Assembly (NCBI RefSeq): GCF_000429605.1
Contig: NZ_AUCE01000011.1
Location: forward strand, 496,001 to 560,000
Length of the DNA stretch: 64,000 nucleotides
Source: Azonexus hydrophilus DSM 23864
Lineage (GTDB): Bacteria; Pseudomonadota; Gammaproteobacteria; Burkholderiales; Rhodocyclaceae
Direction: 5' to 3'
Positions 27,084 to 36,978 of the stretch are shown piece by piece. The number at the start of each line of letters is the position of its first letter. Within the stretch, counting starts at the first letter, position 1. A model generated the notes under the pieces. The model worked only from the letters and a program-made list of their open reading frames with translations, ran no database searches and had not been told where the DNA came from. The translations under genes and the position numbers were made by a program.

Positions 27084-29102
27084 TTGTCATCACGCATTGC
27101 GCCGCTAATTCTGTCGCTTCTGGTATCTGGCGCCTCAGCCAGCGATGAACTTTTCTTTGCCGACCTGCCCGTTGTCGCTTCGGTCAGCCGCCTGCCTCAG
27201 CGCCTGGCCGATGCTCCCGCATCGGTGACGGTGATTGATCGTGAAATGATTCGAGCCTCGGGTGTTCGTTCATTGAACGACATCTTCCGTCTGGTGCCGG
27301 GCTTCCAGACCTTCGCTCACAGCGATACGGCGGCCAGGGTCAATTATCACGGGATTACGGACGACAACGATTTTTCGCCACGGGTTCAGGTGCTGATCGA
27401 TGGTCGTTCGCTGCATTCACCCTTGTTCCGCAATGGCATGAATTGGGCATTGGTGCCGGTGGCACTGGAGGATATCGAACGAATCGAGGTGGTTCGTGGC
27501 TCCAATTCAGTGTCTTACGGCACCAACGCCTTTCTCGGCGTGGTCAATATCATCACCATCGATCCCTCGCTGGTACAGGGAAGCTCGCTCTCGGCGAGCA
27601 GCGGCAGCCAGGGCGTACGCGACTACACCTTGCGTACCGGCGGGCGCATTGGCGATAACGGCAGTTATCGCCTGACCTACCAGGAGACCAAGGACGAGGG
27701 CCTCGATGACGATTACGACTGGCGTGACAGTTACCGGAATCGTCGCCTTGATCTACGCGTCAACTACGCTGCGAGCATCAGCGACAGCCTTGAGTTGCAT
27801 CTTGGCCGGGTTGACGGCGAATTCACCCGCGGGCGACTGGATACCGTGACCCCGCCGGTGGTCGATACAAGAAACCCGTTCCGTGCGCTCGATGAGTCGT
27901 CGCTCTGGATACAGACGCGCTGGTTACGGACGCTCGAAGATGGTGCGGACTTTTCGTTGCGTTACACCTTCAGCGAAGACCGGGGCGATGACAGCTACAC
28001 TCATCCGAGCCGCCCGCCGGGTTACAACGAAGTCAATGAATCCGGCGATTGGGGGCGGCGCCACGAAATCGAGGCAATGCACAACTTTTCGCCGATCGAC
28101 AAAGTTCGCCTGGTTTGGGGGGCTAGCTGGCGCCACGATGCCGTCAGTTCAAAAACCATGCTTCACGATCGCGGAACGGAGACGCGTCAGGTATGGCGGG
28201 CCTTTGCCAACAGCGAGTGGAAGCCTTCGTCCTGGGTGACTGCCAATCTTGGGGCATCCAGTGAGTACGATACCCTGGCGGGTAACCACCTGTCGCCGCG
28301 TGCCAGCCTGGCGTTTCATTTCAATACGGAGAACACGGTCCGGGTCGGCTATGCTCAGGCTTGGCGGACTTCCAGTATTTTTGCCTATCGGGCCAATTAC
28401 CTGAGCGGGCCAGCTGCCAATCAGGTCATCCGGATCGGCAATCCGCAATTGCCGGCCGAAAGGCTGGACAGCTGGGAGCTAGCCTACCTCGGTGACTGGC
28501 GCGACTGGCGGATGAGTCTGGATGTGCGCCATTTTCGGGAGAGGGTCAGTGATCGTTTGATGATCGTTCGCACAGGCGCTTCCCCGATACCGGATTCCGA
28601 GCAGTCGATTCAGGACATCACCATGCGTGGTTACGAGGTTCAATTCAAGTGGCAACCACTGGAAATGACTCGTGTATTGCTCAATCACTACAGTATTAGG
28701 ATTGATAGTCGGTTTTCCGAGAATGGCCAGCGGATTTTGGAGACGCCTGGCAGCAATATAGGTGCTAGCCCTGATAGATACGTTCGTTTGGCAGATGAGT
28801 CGGCGCCCCGTCGTAGTTCGTCCGTGCTTCTGATGCAGAAATTGCCGCTTGGTTTCGACCTGTCGCTGGCGCGTTACTGGGTGGGCGGCATGCGCTGGAC
28901 GCGTAATACCTCAGTCGACAAATATGCGCGGACTGATGCCCGCCTGGCCCATACCTTCAAGCTTGGGGGAAAACGGGGTGAGATTGCCTATACGGTCCAG
29001 TCGCTGGATGGGGCGCACGTCGAACAGAGAAAGGCTGGGTCGCAGCCAAATCAGCGAACCGTCGATCGGCGCCACTGGGTCTCCTTGAGCGTGGATTTCT
29101 AA
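27084..29102 (+). CDS. TonB-dependent outer-membrane receptor
   Basis: A 672-aa receptor. It has a signal peptide (about 1-19, cut after ASAS or close by), a TonB-box-like stretch DLPVVASVSR, a plug domain (about 40-150 with ASVTVIDREMIRASG, DIFRLVPGFQ, IERIEVVRGSNSVSYGTNAFLGVVNII) and a beta-barrel ending in the terminal Phe of VSLSVDF. The start codon is TTG with AAGGG upstream. The substrate is unknown; the plug is of the colicin I/vitamin B12/siderophore superfamily. It follows the PilZ gene in the same unit and is convergent with the GGDEF protein gene, 8 bases apart. Confidence 0.88.
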   Translation: MSSRIAPLILSLLVSGASASDELFFADLPVVASVSRLPQRLADAPASVTVIDREMIRASGVRSLNDIFRLVPGFQTFAHSDTAARVNYHGITDDNDFSPRVQVLIDGRSLHSPLFRNGMNWALVPVALEDIERIEVVRGSNSVSYGTNAFLGVVNIITIDPSLVQGSSLSASSGSQGVRDYTLRTGGRIGDNGSYRLTYQETKDEGLDDDYDWRDSYRNRRLDLRVNYAASISDSLELHLGRVDGEFTRGRLDTVTPPVVDTRNPFRALDESSLWIQTRWLRTLEDGADFSLRYTFSEDRGDDSYTHPSRPPGYNEVNESGDWGRRHEIEAMHNFSPIDKVRLVWGASWRHDAVSSKTMLHDRGTETRQVWRAFANSEWKPSSWVTANLGASSEYDTLAGNHLSPRASLAFHFNTENTVRVGYAQAWRTSSIFAYRANYLSGPAANQVIRIGNPQLPAERLDSWELAYLGDWRDWRMSLDVRHFRERVSDRLMIVRTGASPIPDSEQSIQDITMRGYEVQFKWQPLEMTRVLLNHYSIRIDSRFSENGQRILETPGSNIGASPDRYVRLADESAPRRSSSVLLMQKLPLGFDLSLARYWVGGMRWTRNTSVDKYARTDARLAHTFKLGGKRGEIAYTVQSLDGAHVEQRKAGSQPNQRTVDRRHWVSLSVDF

Positions 29103-29110
29103 GGTCGGCC

Positions 29111-31204
29111 TCAGCCGCGACTGCCGCGCATGACCACGCCTTCAAACCAGGCGTCAAAGGGCTCGCGGGGGGCTACAGCCTTGCCGTGCGCATAGGCGAT
29201 CCCCAATCTGTGCAGATGCTCCAGCAAGGGGGTGTCGTCGACCGCTTCGGCAATCGGGAAAATCTGCTGCTCGCCGGTGATTTCGAGGATGGCCCGCAGC
29301 AGCGCAGTCGAGGTCATGCCGTCGCCGATATCGCGGGTCAGGCTCTGGCTCAGGCGGACATAGCTGGGCGCTACGGTCCGCAGTTGGGTGAATGAGGAAA
29401 TCGCGCCGCCGAATTCAGTCAGGACGATCTGGCAACCCAGTTCGCGCATGCGACGGGAAAACTCGATCAGCTGACTGGTCTGGTGGGTGCTGACATCCTC
29501 GGAGAACATCAGACACAGCCCTTCTCCCTGAATGGCGTGTTCGGCAAGGCGTGCCGCAATGTAGTCGCCGGTTTCTGGGGTGCTGATGGACGCACGGGAA
29601 AGTGGAACCATGCAGGTCATCGGCATGTGTTGCTTGCTGGCACGTGCCAGGGCACGGATCGCGGTGTCCAGGAAATGCTGGTCGAAGCTGCTCGACATGT
29701 CGTAACGTTCAGCGGCGTCGATCAGAGCACTGAGGGCGACCGGTGCCTGACCGGGTTCGTTGAGGCGGGCGCTCAATTCGGCCATTGGCCCGCCGGGAAC
29801 ACCTGGCTGCAGGGCGCGGAGCGGAATGGCTTCGATCATCAGGCGGCCTTCCGAGAGGGCATTGGCCAGGCGTCCCGCCCAGTTGCCGCGATCGCGCCGG
29901 CGTTCGGTCTGGGTAGCCGGTGCCATTTCGCAAACCTGATTGCGTCCGAGTTCCTTGGCGCGCAGACAGGCTGCATCGCTGAGTGCGAATATTTCCTGGA
30001 TCTCGCGCACATCTCGACTTACCGGGGTCAGACCGATACTGGCGCCGATGGCGAAAATCCGGTCCTGCCAGACGAAACGGTACTCCGCCGACAGGGCACA
30101 GATATCCTGCGCAACCTGGCGGGCCTTGATCAGGCCGCAATTGGCCAGCATGATGCCGAATTCGTCACCGCCCAGGCGCGCCAGGGTGTCTTCTTCGCGC
30201 AGTCGCCCCTGAAGGAGCAGGGCGATCTGGCGCAGGAGTTCGTCGCCAGCCAGGTGGCCGCAGGCGTCGTTGACCGCCTTGAAACGGTCGAGGTCAATGA
30301 ACAGGACGCTGAATTCGTCGCCGCCGGCATGGACGTTGGCCAGTGCCTTGTCGAGCCGGAGTTCGAATTCGCGGCGGTTGACCAGTCCGGTCAAGGCGTC
30401 GTGACGGGCCTGGAAGACCAACTGTGCCGTGGCTTCCTCGATCCGCGATTGCATCGACTGGTGAGCGCCCCCGATGTGGCTGGCCATGTCGTTGAAACCG
30501 TCCTCAAGGATGCGCAGTTCGCCGCTCGATGAGGCAGGAATACGGGTGCCGAAATGGCCTGCCGACATCTGCCTGACGGCGGCAGTCAGACGCTGCAGGG
30601 GTTTGGCCAATTGGTCGGCCATGGCAATGGCCAGCGCGCCCATCAGGCCCAGACCGGTCAGGACGGCGATCAGGCCTTGCAGGATCAGGTCGCGCTGACG
30701 TTCGATCAGGTCCAGCTTGTCGAGTTCGATGAAGACATGACCGATGGTTTCCTGCGGGTTTTCGTCGAGCCCGGCAATATCGAACAGCGGATCGCTGTCG
30801 CTTTGCGTGCGGATGACGGGGGCGCCAAAGGCGATCCAGGTTTCGGTTTCGGCGACCAGGGCCGGCTTGTCGAGGTGCTGGCGGATGATTTCGGCGGGCA
30901 GTGAGACGCGTCCGCTGACCGCCAGCGTGCGCCCCTTCGGGTTCACGATGATGGCCGCCTTGACGCCGGGTTCCTGCATGGCGGCCTGAACCAGGCCGTA
31001 AATGCCGTCCATCTGCCCGGCAATGATGCCGTACTCGCTGACCGGCGCGAGGTAACGGACGGTGGCCAGGCCTTTGCCGCGCAACTGGTCTTCGATGGCG
31101 TTGATGCCGGTCATCGAGAAATAGAGCACGAGCAGCGTGGTGATCAGGGCGCTGGGTAGCAGCGTGAGGATCAGTAGTCGCTGGCGTAATGTCAGGTTGT
31201 TCAT
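29111..31204 (-). CDS. Membrane sensor with HAMP, GGDEF and degenerate EAL domain
   Basis: A 697-aa inner-membrane protein: transmembrane helix (about 10-30), periplasmic sensor region (about 31-172), second helix (about 173-196), HAMP (about 197-250), GGDEF domain (about 265-430) and an EAL-like domain (about 440-690). The diguanylate cyclase site is intact: GGDEF at residues 345-349 and DLDRFKAVND near 304. A second GGDEF string at 294-298 is chance. The EAL part lacks the catalytic set: the EAL triplet is gone, and DDFG has become TEFG, so it is probably a non-enzymatic or regulatory module. The start overlaps the upstream binding-protein stop (ATGA). Confidence 0.88.
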   Translation of the reverse strand: MNNLTLRQRLLILTLLPSALITTLLVLYFSMTGINAIEDQLRGKGLATVRYLAPVSEYGIIAGQMDGIYGLVQAAMQEPGVKAAIIVNPKGRTLAVSGRVSLPAEIIRQHLDKPALVAETETWIAFGAPVIRTQSDSDPLFDIAGLDENPQETIGHVFIELDKLDLIERQRDLILQGLIAVLTGLGLMGALAIAMADQLAKPLQRLTAAVRQMSAGHFGTRIPASSSGELRILEDGFNDMASHIGGAHQSMQSRIEEATAQLVFQARHDALTGLVNRREFELRLDKALANVHAGGDEFSVLFIDLDRFKAVNDACGHLAGDELLRQIALLLQGRLREEDTLARLGGDEFGIMLANCGLIKARQVAQDICALSAEYRFVWQDRIFAIGASIGLTPVSRDVREIQEIFALSDAACLRAKELGRNQVCEMAPATQTERRRDRGNWAGRLANALSEGRLMIEAIPLRALQPGVPGGPMAELSARLNEPGQAPVALSALIDAAERYDMSSSFDQHFLDTAIRALARASKQHMPMTCMVPLSRASISTPETGDYIAARLAEHAIQGEGLCLMFSEDVSTHQTSQLIEFSRRMRELGCQIVLTEFGGAISSFTQLRTVAPSYVRLSQSLTRDIGDGMTSTALLRAILEITGEQQIFPIAEAVDDTPLLEHLHRLGIAYAHGKAVAPREPFDAWFEGVVMRGSRG

Positions 31205-32094
31205 TCTTCAGTCCCGCTGGTGAGCAGTTTCTGCAAGAGATCGGTTTCGTCCGGCAGGCGCAGGCCAAAGGCATCGGCGACGCTCTGGTTGATGGTCAAC
31301 GAATATTCGGAAGGTGGTCGCGGCGGCGGCAGGCGGTTGCCATGAACCGAAATCAGTGCACCGGCCTGTCGGCCGATCTGGGCTGGCGTCGAATACAGTG
31401 CAGCGAGCGCTCCTGCCTTGGCCAGGGAGGCGGAGAAGCCGATGACCGGCCGCTGGAAGCGGTAGGCAGTGATCAACAAGGGGCGGATACTACTGCGCGA
31501 GTAGATCAGTGCATCGGGGACGGCCAGCAGGACTTCGCTGCGGGCGAGCAGGTTTTCGAGCGTGGGCAGTATTTGTTGTTCGTTGCTTGCCTGCTCGCTG
31601 TGCAACTGCATGCGCTGAAGGGTCAGTGCCGAGCGGAACGATGCGATCTGCGGTGCCGATTGATCGCTGACCAGCAAGCCGACGCGGCGCATTTCCGGGA
31701 ATAGCAAGCGTAGCAACCGTGCCTGTCGTTTGGCCGGCTGATCCAGGTAGATAGCCGAAACCGGGGGCGGTGCACGCGCTTCGACAAGCGCCGCCTGGTA
31801 ACTGTATTCGGGCAACAGGGTGGCCAGGATCGGTGTTTTCGGATTGGCTGCGAGGGCAGTACGCAGGGCACCGCTGCCGGCGGTGACGATGAGGTCCACC
31901 GGTTGCCGGTCGGCTGGTCGGAGATTGTTATCGGTGTAGGCAATTTTCCAGCCGGCCTGCAGGTTTTTTTGCAGGCTGCTGGCGAATTCTCGGTACGGCG
32001 CGCTGTCATCGGCCAGGATGAGCGCAATTTCGCCTGCCCAGGCTTTTGCATGGAATAGGAAAAACAGCAGGAGGAGCAGTGCTGGCCGCGACAT
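31201..32094 (-). CDS. Periplasmic substrate-binding protein (ABC_sub_bind-like)
   Basis: A 297-aa secreted protein with signal peptide (residues 1-20, cut after AWA) and a two-lobed periplasmic-binding-protein-like fold. The pattern DLIVTAGSGALRTALAANPKTPILATLLP and FPEMRRVGLLVSDQS resembles the PF04392 family, usually linked with ABC importers of aromatic or amino acid ligands. No ABC permease or ATPase is adjacent. It overlaps the GGDEF protein gene and may feed a signal to that protein's periplasmic domain. A possible promoter (TTGCCC-18-TATAGT on the minus strand) lies just before the ATG, yet read-through from the cobalamin operon is also possible (48-base gap). Confidence 0.72.
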   Translation of the reverse strand: MSRPALLLLLFFLFHAKAWAGEIALILADDSAPYREFASSLQKNLQAGWKIAYTDNNLRPADRQPVDLIVTAGSGALRTALAANPKTPILATLLPEYSYQAALVEARAPPPVSAIYLDQPAKRQARLLRLLFPEMRRVGLLVSDQSAPQIASFRSALTLQRMQLHSEQASNEQQILPTLENLLARSEVLLAVPDALIYSRSSIRPLLITAYRFQRPVIGFSASLAKAGALAALYSTPAQIGRQAGALISVHGNRLPPPRPPSEYSLTINQSVADAFGLRLPDETDLLQKLLTSGTEE

Positions 32095-32142
32095 GCCGTC
32101 ACTATAGGGGCTGGCGACATGCCAGGGCAATACACGTTTGCC

Positions 32143-32943
32143 CTACGTTGTACTCGGCCAGAGAATATCGAGCAGCAAAGGCAGGCCTTCGCTGATGGCA
32201 ACCGGTCCCGGCGTCAGGATGACTGCCGACTTGATCTCGTGCATGCGCCCCTGATTGACCGCCGGAATGGCCTCCCAACCCGGCCGGGCAGCGACGCGTT
32301 CAGGGCGGAAGTGTTTGCCGCACCAGGAGCCGATGATGATCTCCGGCGCTGCCGCGATCACTTCCTCCGAGGTCGGTCGACGGTCGCGGGATAGCGGCGA
32401 GCGCGCGCGTTCGGCGAAAACATCTTCGCCGCCGGCGATTTCAATCAACTCGGATGCCCAGCGCAGGCCGCTGATCAGCGGATCGTCCCATTCCTCGAAA
32501 TAAACGCGCGGCCGGCGGCCATGTTGGGCGATGTGTTTCTCGGCCAGTGCCCGGGCCTGGGCGATCTGCGCTTCCAGCCCGGCGACCAGCGCCTGTGCGC
32601 GATCCTCGGCGCCGACCAGGCGGCCGACGGTTTCGATCATCGCCAGGATGTCGTCGACGCTGCGCATGTTCAGCGCGTAGACCGCAATGCCAGCCTTGAT
32701 CAGGTCACGGGCGATGTCGGCCTGGAGGTCGGAGAAAGTCAGCACCAGGTCGGGTTTGACGGCGAGGATCTTCTCGATGTCGCCGGTGGTGAAGGCGAAG
32801 ACCTTGGGTTTTTCCTTGCGCGCCTGCGGCGGCCGAACGGTGTAGCCGCTGATGCCGACGATGCGGTCCTGCTCGCCGAGGGCGTAGAGGACTTCGACGG
32901 TTTCGGTGGTCAGGCAGACGATGCGTTGGGGCAGGCGGGGCAT
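32143..32943 (-). CDS. BtuF-type cobalamin-binding protein without signal peptide
   Basis: A 266-aa protein of the periplasmic-binding superfamily (PF01497). Typical lines are RIVCLTTETVEVLYALGEQDRIVGISGYT, VKPDLVLTFSDLQADIARDLIKAG and IIIGSWCGKHFRPE. Starting at 32943 it shows no signal peptide, and an upstream in-frame extension (to 32979) adds no hydrophobic segment and runs into btuF. It lies 7 bases after btuF and is the sixth gene of the bluB operon. Unlike the true BtuF it may act in the cytoplasm, or as a corrinoid-handling protein; this is inference. Confidence 0.75.
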   Translation of the reverse strand: MPRLPQRIVCLTTETVEVLYALGEQDRIVGISGYTVRPPQARKEKPKVFAFTTGDIEKILAVKPDLVLTFSDLQADIARDLIKAGIAVYALNMRSVDDILAMIETVGRLVGAEDRAQALVAGLEAQIAQARALAEKHIAQHGRRPRVYFEEWDDPLISGLRWASELIEIAGGEDVFAERARSPLSRDRRPTSEEVIAAAPEIIIGSWCGKHFRPERVAARPGWEAIPAVNQGRMHEIKSAVILTPGPVAISEGLPLLLDILWPSTT

Positions 32944-32950
32944 GGTGTTC

Positions 32951-33835
32951 TCACTTGGGGCGACGGCTGCGTGCGACATCGAGGTGGTCGCAAAGTTTCG
33001 CCGTGCCGTCGAGGATGCGCGGCGTGTGCCGCTGCATGATGTCGGGATTGATGTGGAAAAGGTTGCCGCGCTGGACCGCGGTCATGCGTTTCCACTGATG
33101 CCAGTCGTCCAGCCATTCGGGCTTGGCGTCGCCCATGCCGGTGGCGACGATGGCTTCCGGGTCGGCCTCGATCACCGACTCGATGCCGACGCGCGGCGCC
33201 ATCTGCGTCAGGTGGCCGAAAATGTTCTCACCGCCGCAGATGCGCATCGCGTCGCTGATGATCTGCGGGCCGCCGACGGTGACCAGCGGTGCCTTCCAGA
33301 TCTGGTAGAAGGTGCGCACCTTGGGCTTGCCGGCGTTGGCCGTGCGCAAGGCCGCCATGCGTTCGCGGAAACGCCGCGCCTCGGCATTGGCAACGGCTTC
33401 CGTGCCGGCCAGCCGACCGTAGCGTTCGACCTGGCCGGCGATGTCTTCCATGTGGTTGGGCTGGGAAACGAAAACGGTCAGGCCGAGCGCCCGCAGTTTG
33501 TCGGCCTGCGCCATGTTGTTGCCGCTTTCCCAGGCCAGCACCAGGTCCGGTTTGAGGGCGACGACCGCTTCCAGGTCGATGCGCGAATAGCCGCCGACCC
33601 GTCTGACCTGCTTGGCGGCGGGGGGATAGTCGCTGTACTCGACGGTGCCGACCAGCTTGTCGCCGGCACCGGCAGCAAACAGCGTTTCGGCAATGTGCGG
33701 GGCGAGGGCGACGATGCGCTGCGCGGGTTTGGTCAGCCTGACTTCGCGGCCGGTATCGTCCTTGATCAGCAGTTCGGCGTGGACCATCGGGCTCAGGGCG
33801 AAGGCTGCCAGTACAGCAAGCAGGTGGATTTTCAT
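32951..33835 (-). CDS. btuF: Vitamin B12-binding protein BtuF
   Basis: A 294-aa periplasmic binding protein with signal peptide (residues 1-20, cut after VHA). The PF01497 core is typical: QRIVALAPHIAETLFAAGAGDKLVGTVEYSDYP, then ALKPDLVLAW and IIEADPEAIVATG-like (here VIEADPEAIVATG). It should deliver corrinoid to a BtuCD importer, but no btuC or btuD lies in this window. The ATG overlaps the cobD stop (ATGA), within the bluB operon behind a cobalamin riboswitch. Confidence 0.85.
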   Translation of the reverse strand: MKIHLLAVLAAFALSPMVHAELLIKDDTGREVRLTKPAQRIVALAPHIAETLFAAGAGDKLVGTVEYSDYPPAAKQVRRVGGYSRIDLEAVVALKPDLVLAWESGNNMAQADKLRALGLTVFVSQPNHMEDIAGQVERYGRLAGTEAVANAEARRFRERMAALRTANAGKPKVRTFYQIWKAPLVTVGGPQIISDAMRICGGENIFGHLTQMAPRVGIESVIEADPEAIVATGMGDAKPEWLDDWHQWKRMTAVQRGNLFHINPDIMQRHTPRILDGTAKLCDHLDVARSRRPK

Positions 33836-34824
33836 GCGGGCTTCCAGTCGGCAAGGGCTGCCTTCAGACACTGCCAGCCGGCCTCGTCGGGTGGCAGGCC
33901 GACACGCAGCAGCGGATTCGATTCGTAGCGGCGGGTGAGGATGGCGCGGCGCGCCAGGTATTCGTGCAGTTCGGCGGTGGCCGGTGCGTTCAGCGTCGCG
34001 AACAGCGGCGTTGCCTTGACCTCGCCGAGCGGTGCCAGCAACTGGCGCAGGCGTTCGCCGTCGGCGTGCAGGCGCTGGCGCGTCGCCGCCTGCCAGGCGC
34101 TGTCGGCCAGTGCCAGCGTTGCCGCGGCGCGCGACGGGCCGGCGACGCTCCACGGGCCGATTGCCTCGGCCATCTTTGTCAGCAGTTCGGGGGCAGCGAA
34201 CAGGAAACCGACGCGCAGCCCGGCCAGGCCGAAGAACTTGCCCAGCGAACGGAAGACGATCAGGTTCGGCGCGTCCGCCGTGCCGGCCAGCGGCGTCAGG
34301 CTGTGCTCGGGCGTGGCGTCGATGAAGGCTTCGTCGACGATCAGCCAGCCGCCGCGCTTTTTCAGTTGCGCCGCGGCGTCGACCGCCAGTTCGCGCGGGT
34401 GGCGGTCGGCGGTCGGGTTGTTCGGGTTGCACAGCAGCACGTAGGGCGTCGCCGCCGCCAGCGCGCGCGGCAGCGTCGCGTTCTGCAGGAAGCGCAGCTT
34501 GTGGCCGGCGCGCTGCCAGGCCTGCGGGTGTTCGTTGTAGAGCGGCGCGATGCAGGCCACGGCGGCGCGCGGCAGCAGCGCCGGCAACCACTGGATGGCG
34601 GCCTGCGAACCCGCGACCGGCAGGAGGTTGCTATTGCCGTAGTAGGCGGCAGCGGCGGCCTCCAGGCCGTCGTTGTCTTCCGGCAGGCGTTGCCAGACTG
34701 CGGCCGGCAGCGGCGGCACCGGCCAGCCCTGCGGGTTGATGCCGGTGGACAGATCGAGCCAGTCGGCGAGCGGGATGTCGTAGTGGGCCGCGGCTTCGCG
34801 CAGGCGGCCGCCATGGTCAAGCAT
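33832..34824 (-). CDS. cobD: L-threonine-O-3-phosphate decarboxylase
   Basis: A 330-aa PLP enzyme that makes (R)-1-amino-2-propanol phosphate, the linker of cobalamin. The aminotransferase class I/II fold shows [13 protein letters not shown] near residue 24, [10 protein letters not shown] near 131, DEAFID near 164 and the PLP lysine Lys196 in [14 protein letters not shown]. It is called CobC in the Pseudomonas scheme. It overlaps btuF and cbiB by a few bases, in one operon. Confidence 0.9.
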   Translation of the reverse strand: MLDHGGRLREAAAHYDIPLADWLDLSTGINPQGWPVPPLPAAVWQRLPEDNDGLEAAAAAYYGNSNLLPVAGSQAAIQWLPALLPRAAVACIAPLYNEHPQAWQRAGHKLRFLQNATLPRALAAATPYVLLCNPNNPTADRHPRELAVDAAAQLKKRGGWLIVDEAFIDATPEHSLTPLAGTADAPNLIVFRSLGKFFGLAGLRVGFLFAAPELLTKMAEAIGPWSVAGPSRAAATLALADSAWQAATRQRLHADGERLRQLLAPLGEVKATPLFATLNAPATAELHEYLARRAILTRRYESNPLLRVGLPPDEAGWQCLKAALADWKPA

Positions 34825-35727
34825 GCAGGGCTCCGATCAGGAAAAGGACGGCCAGCCACAGCCACAGGCTGCGCCGGATCAGCGTGATCGCCCGGCCGAG
34901 GTCGGCGGCGACCGGCGCCGGGCCGCAGCCGAGCGGTGGGCGGATTTCCTCGCGGCCGTGGTAGATGGCGGCGCCGCCGCACTGTACGCCGAGGCTGCCA
35001 GCGCCCGCCGCCATCACCGGGCCGGCGTTCGGGCTTTCCCAGCCGGGCGCCTGGGTGCGCCAGCAGGCCAGTGCGTCGCGCCAGCGGCCGAGCAGGGCGT
35101 AGCTCAGCGCGGTCAACCGCGCCGGCAGCCAGTTGAGCGCGTCGTCAAAGCGGGCGGCCCAGCGGCCGTACAGGTTATAGCGCTCGGTGCGGTAGCCCCA
35201 CATCGCGTCGAGCGTGTTGGCCAGCCGGAACAGCAGGGCGCCGGGGCCGCCGAGCAGGGCGAACCAGAACAGCGCACCGAAGATCGCGTCGTTGCCGTTT
35301 TCCAGCACCGATTCGACGCCGGCCTTGGCGACGCCGGACTCGTCGAGTGCTGCGGTATCGCGGGAAACGATCCAGCCGACGCGCTGCCGCGCCTCGTCGA
35401 GGCGCCCCTCGCGCAGCGGCCGGGCAACCGCTTCGGCGTGCTCGCACAGGCTGCGCGCGCCGAGCGAAAAATAGAGCAGCAGCACGTCGACCGCGAATGG
35501 CGCCAATGGTCGCAAGGCCAGCGCCAGCGCCACCCAGGGCAGCACCGCCAGCGCCCAGCCGAGGACGCCGCCGGCAATCGTGCGCCGGTTCAGCCGCTTT
35601 TCGATCGCCGCCGCCAGCGCGCCGAAGCCGACCAGCGGGTGAAAACGCCGCACTTCGCCGAACAGGCGGTCGAGCAGCACCGCGGCGAGCGCCGCCAGCG
35701 GCATGGCGTAGGGGCCGGCGAGCAGGT

Positions 35728-35740
<13 letters not shown>
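34817..35740 (-). CDS. cbiB: Adenosylcobinamide-phosphate synthase CbiB
   Basis: A 307-aa membrane protein with about four to five hydrophobic segments. Signatures: [22 protein letters not shown] at the start, [39 protein letters not shown] (key residues RDT, ESxxEN, D) in the middle, and [40 protein letters not shown]. It joins aminopropanol phosphate, supplied by CobD, to adenosylcobyric acid. The Pseudomonas name is cobD. It overlaps cobD by 8 and the upstream small gene by 13 bases. Confidence 0.92.
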
Positions 35741-36908
<1,168 letters not shown>

Positions 36909-36978
36909 AAGTTTCCGATTCGCATCGGAAGGCAGCGATGGTGCCATAATTACGGCCTTTTTTCACGGGTTTGCACGC

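Noticed and set aside
30310-30325. Second GGDEF string in the cyclase gene as a possible duplicated active site
   Set aside because: It precedes the DLDRFK strand and not the catalytic turn, so it is a chance repeat of the five letters.
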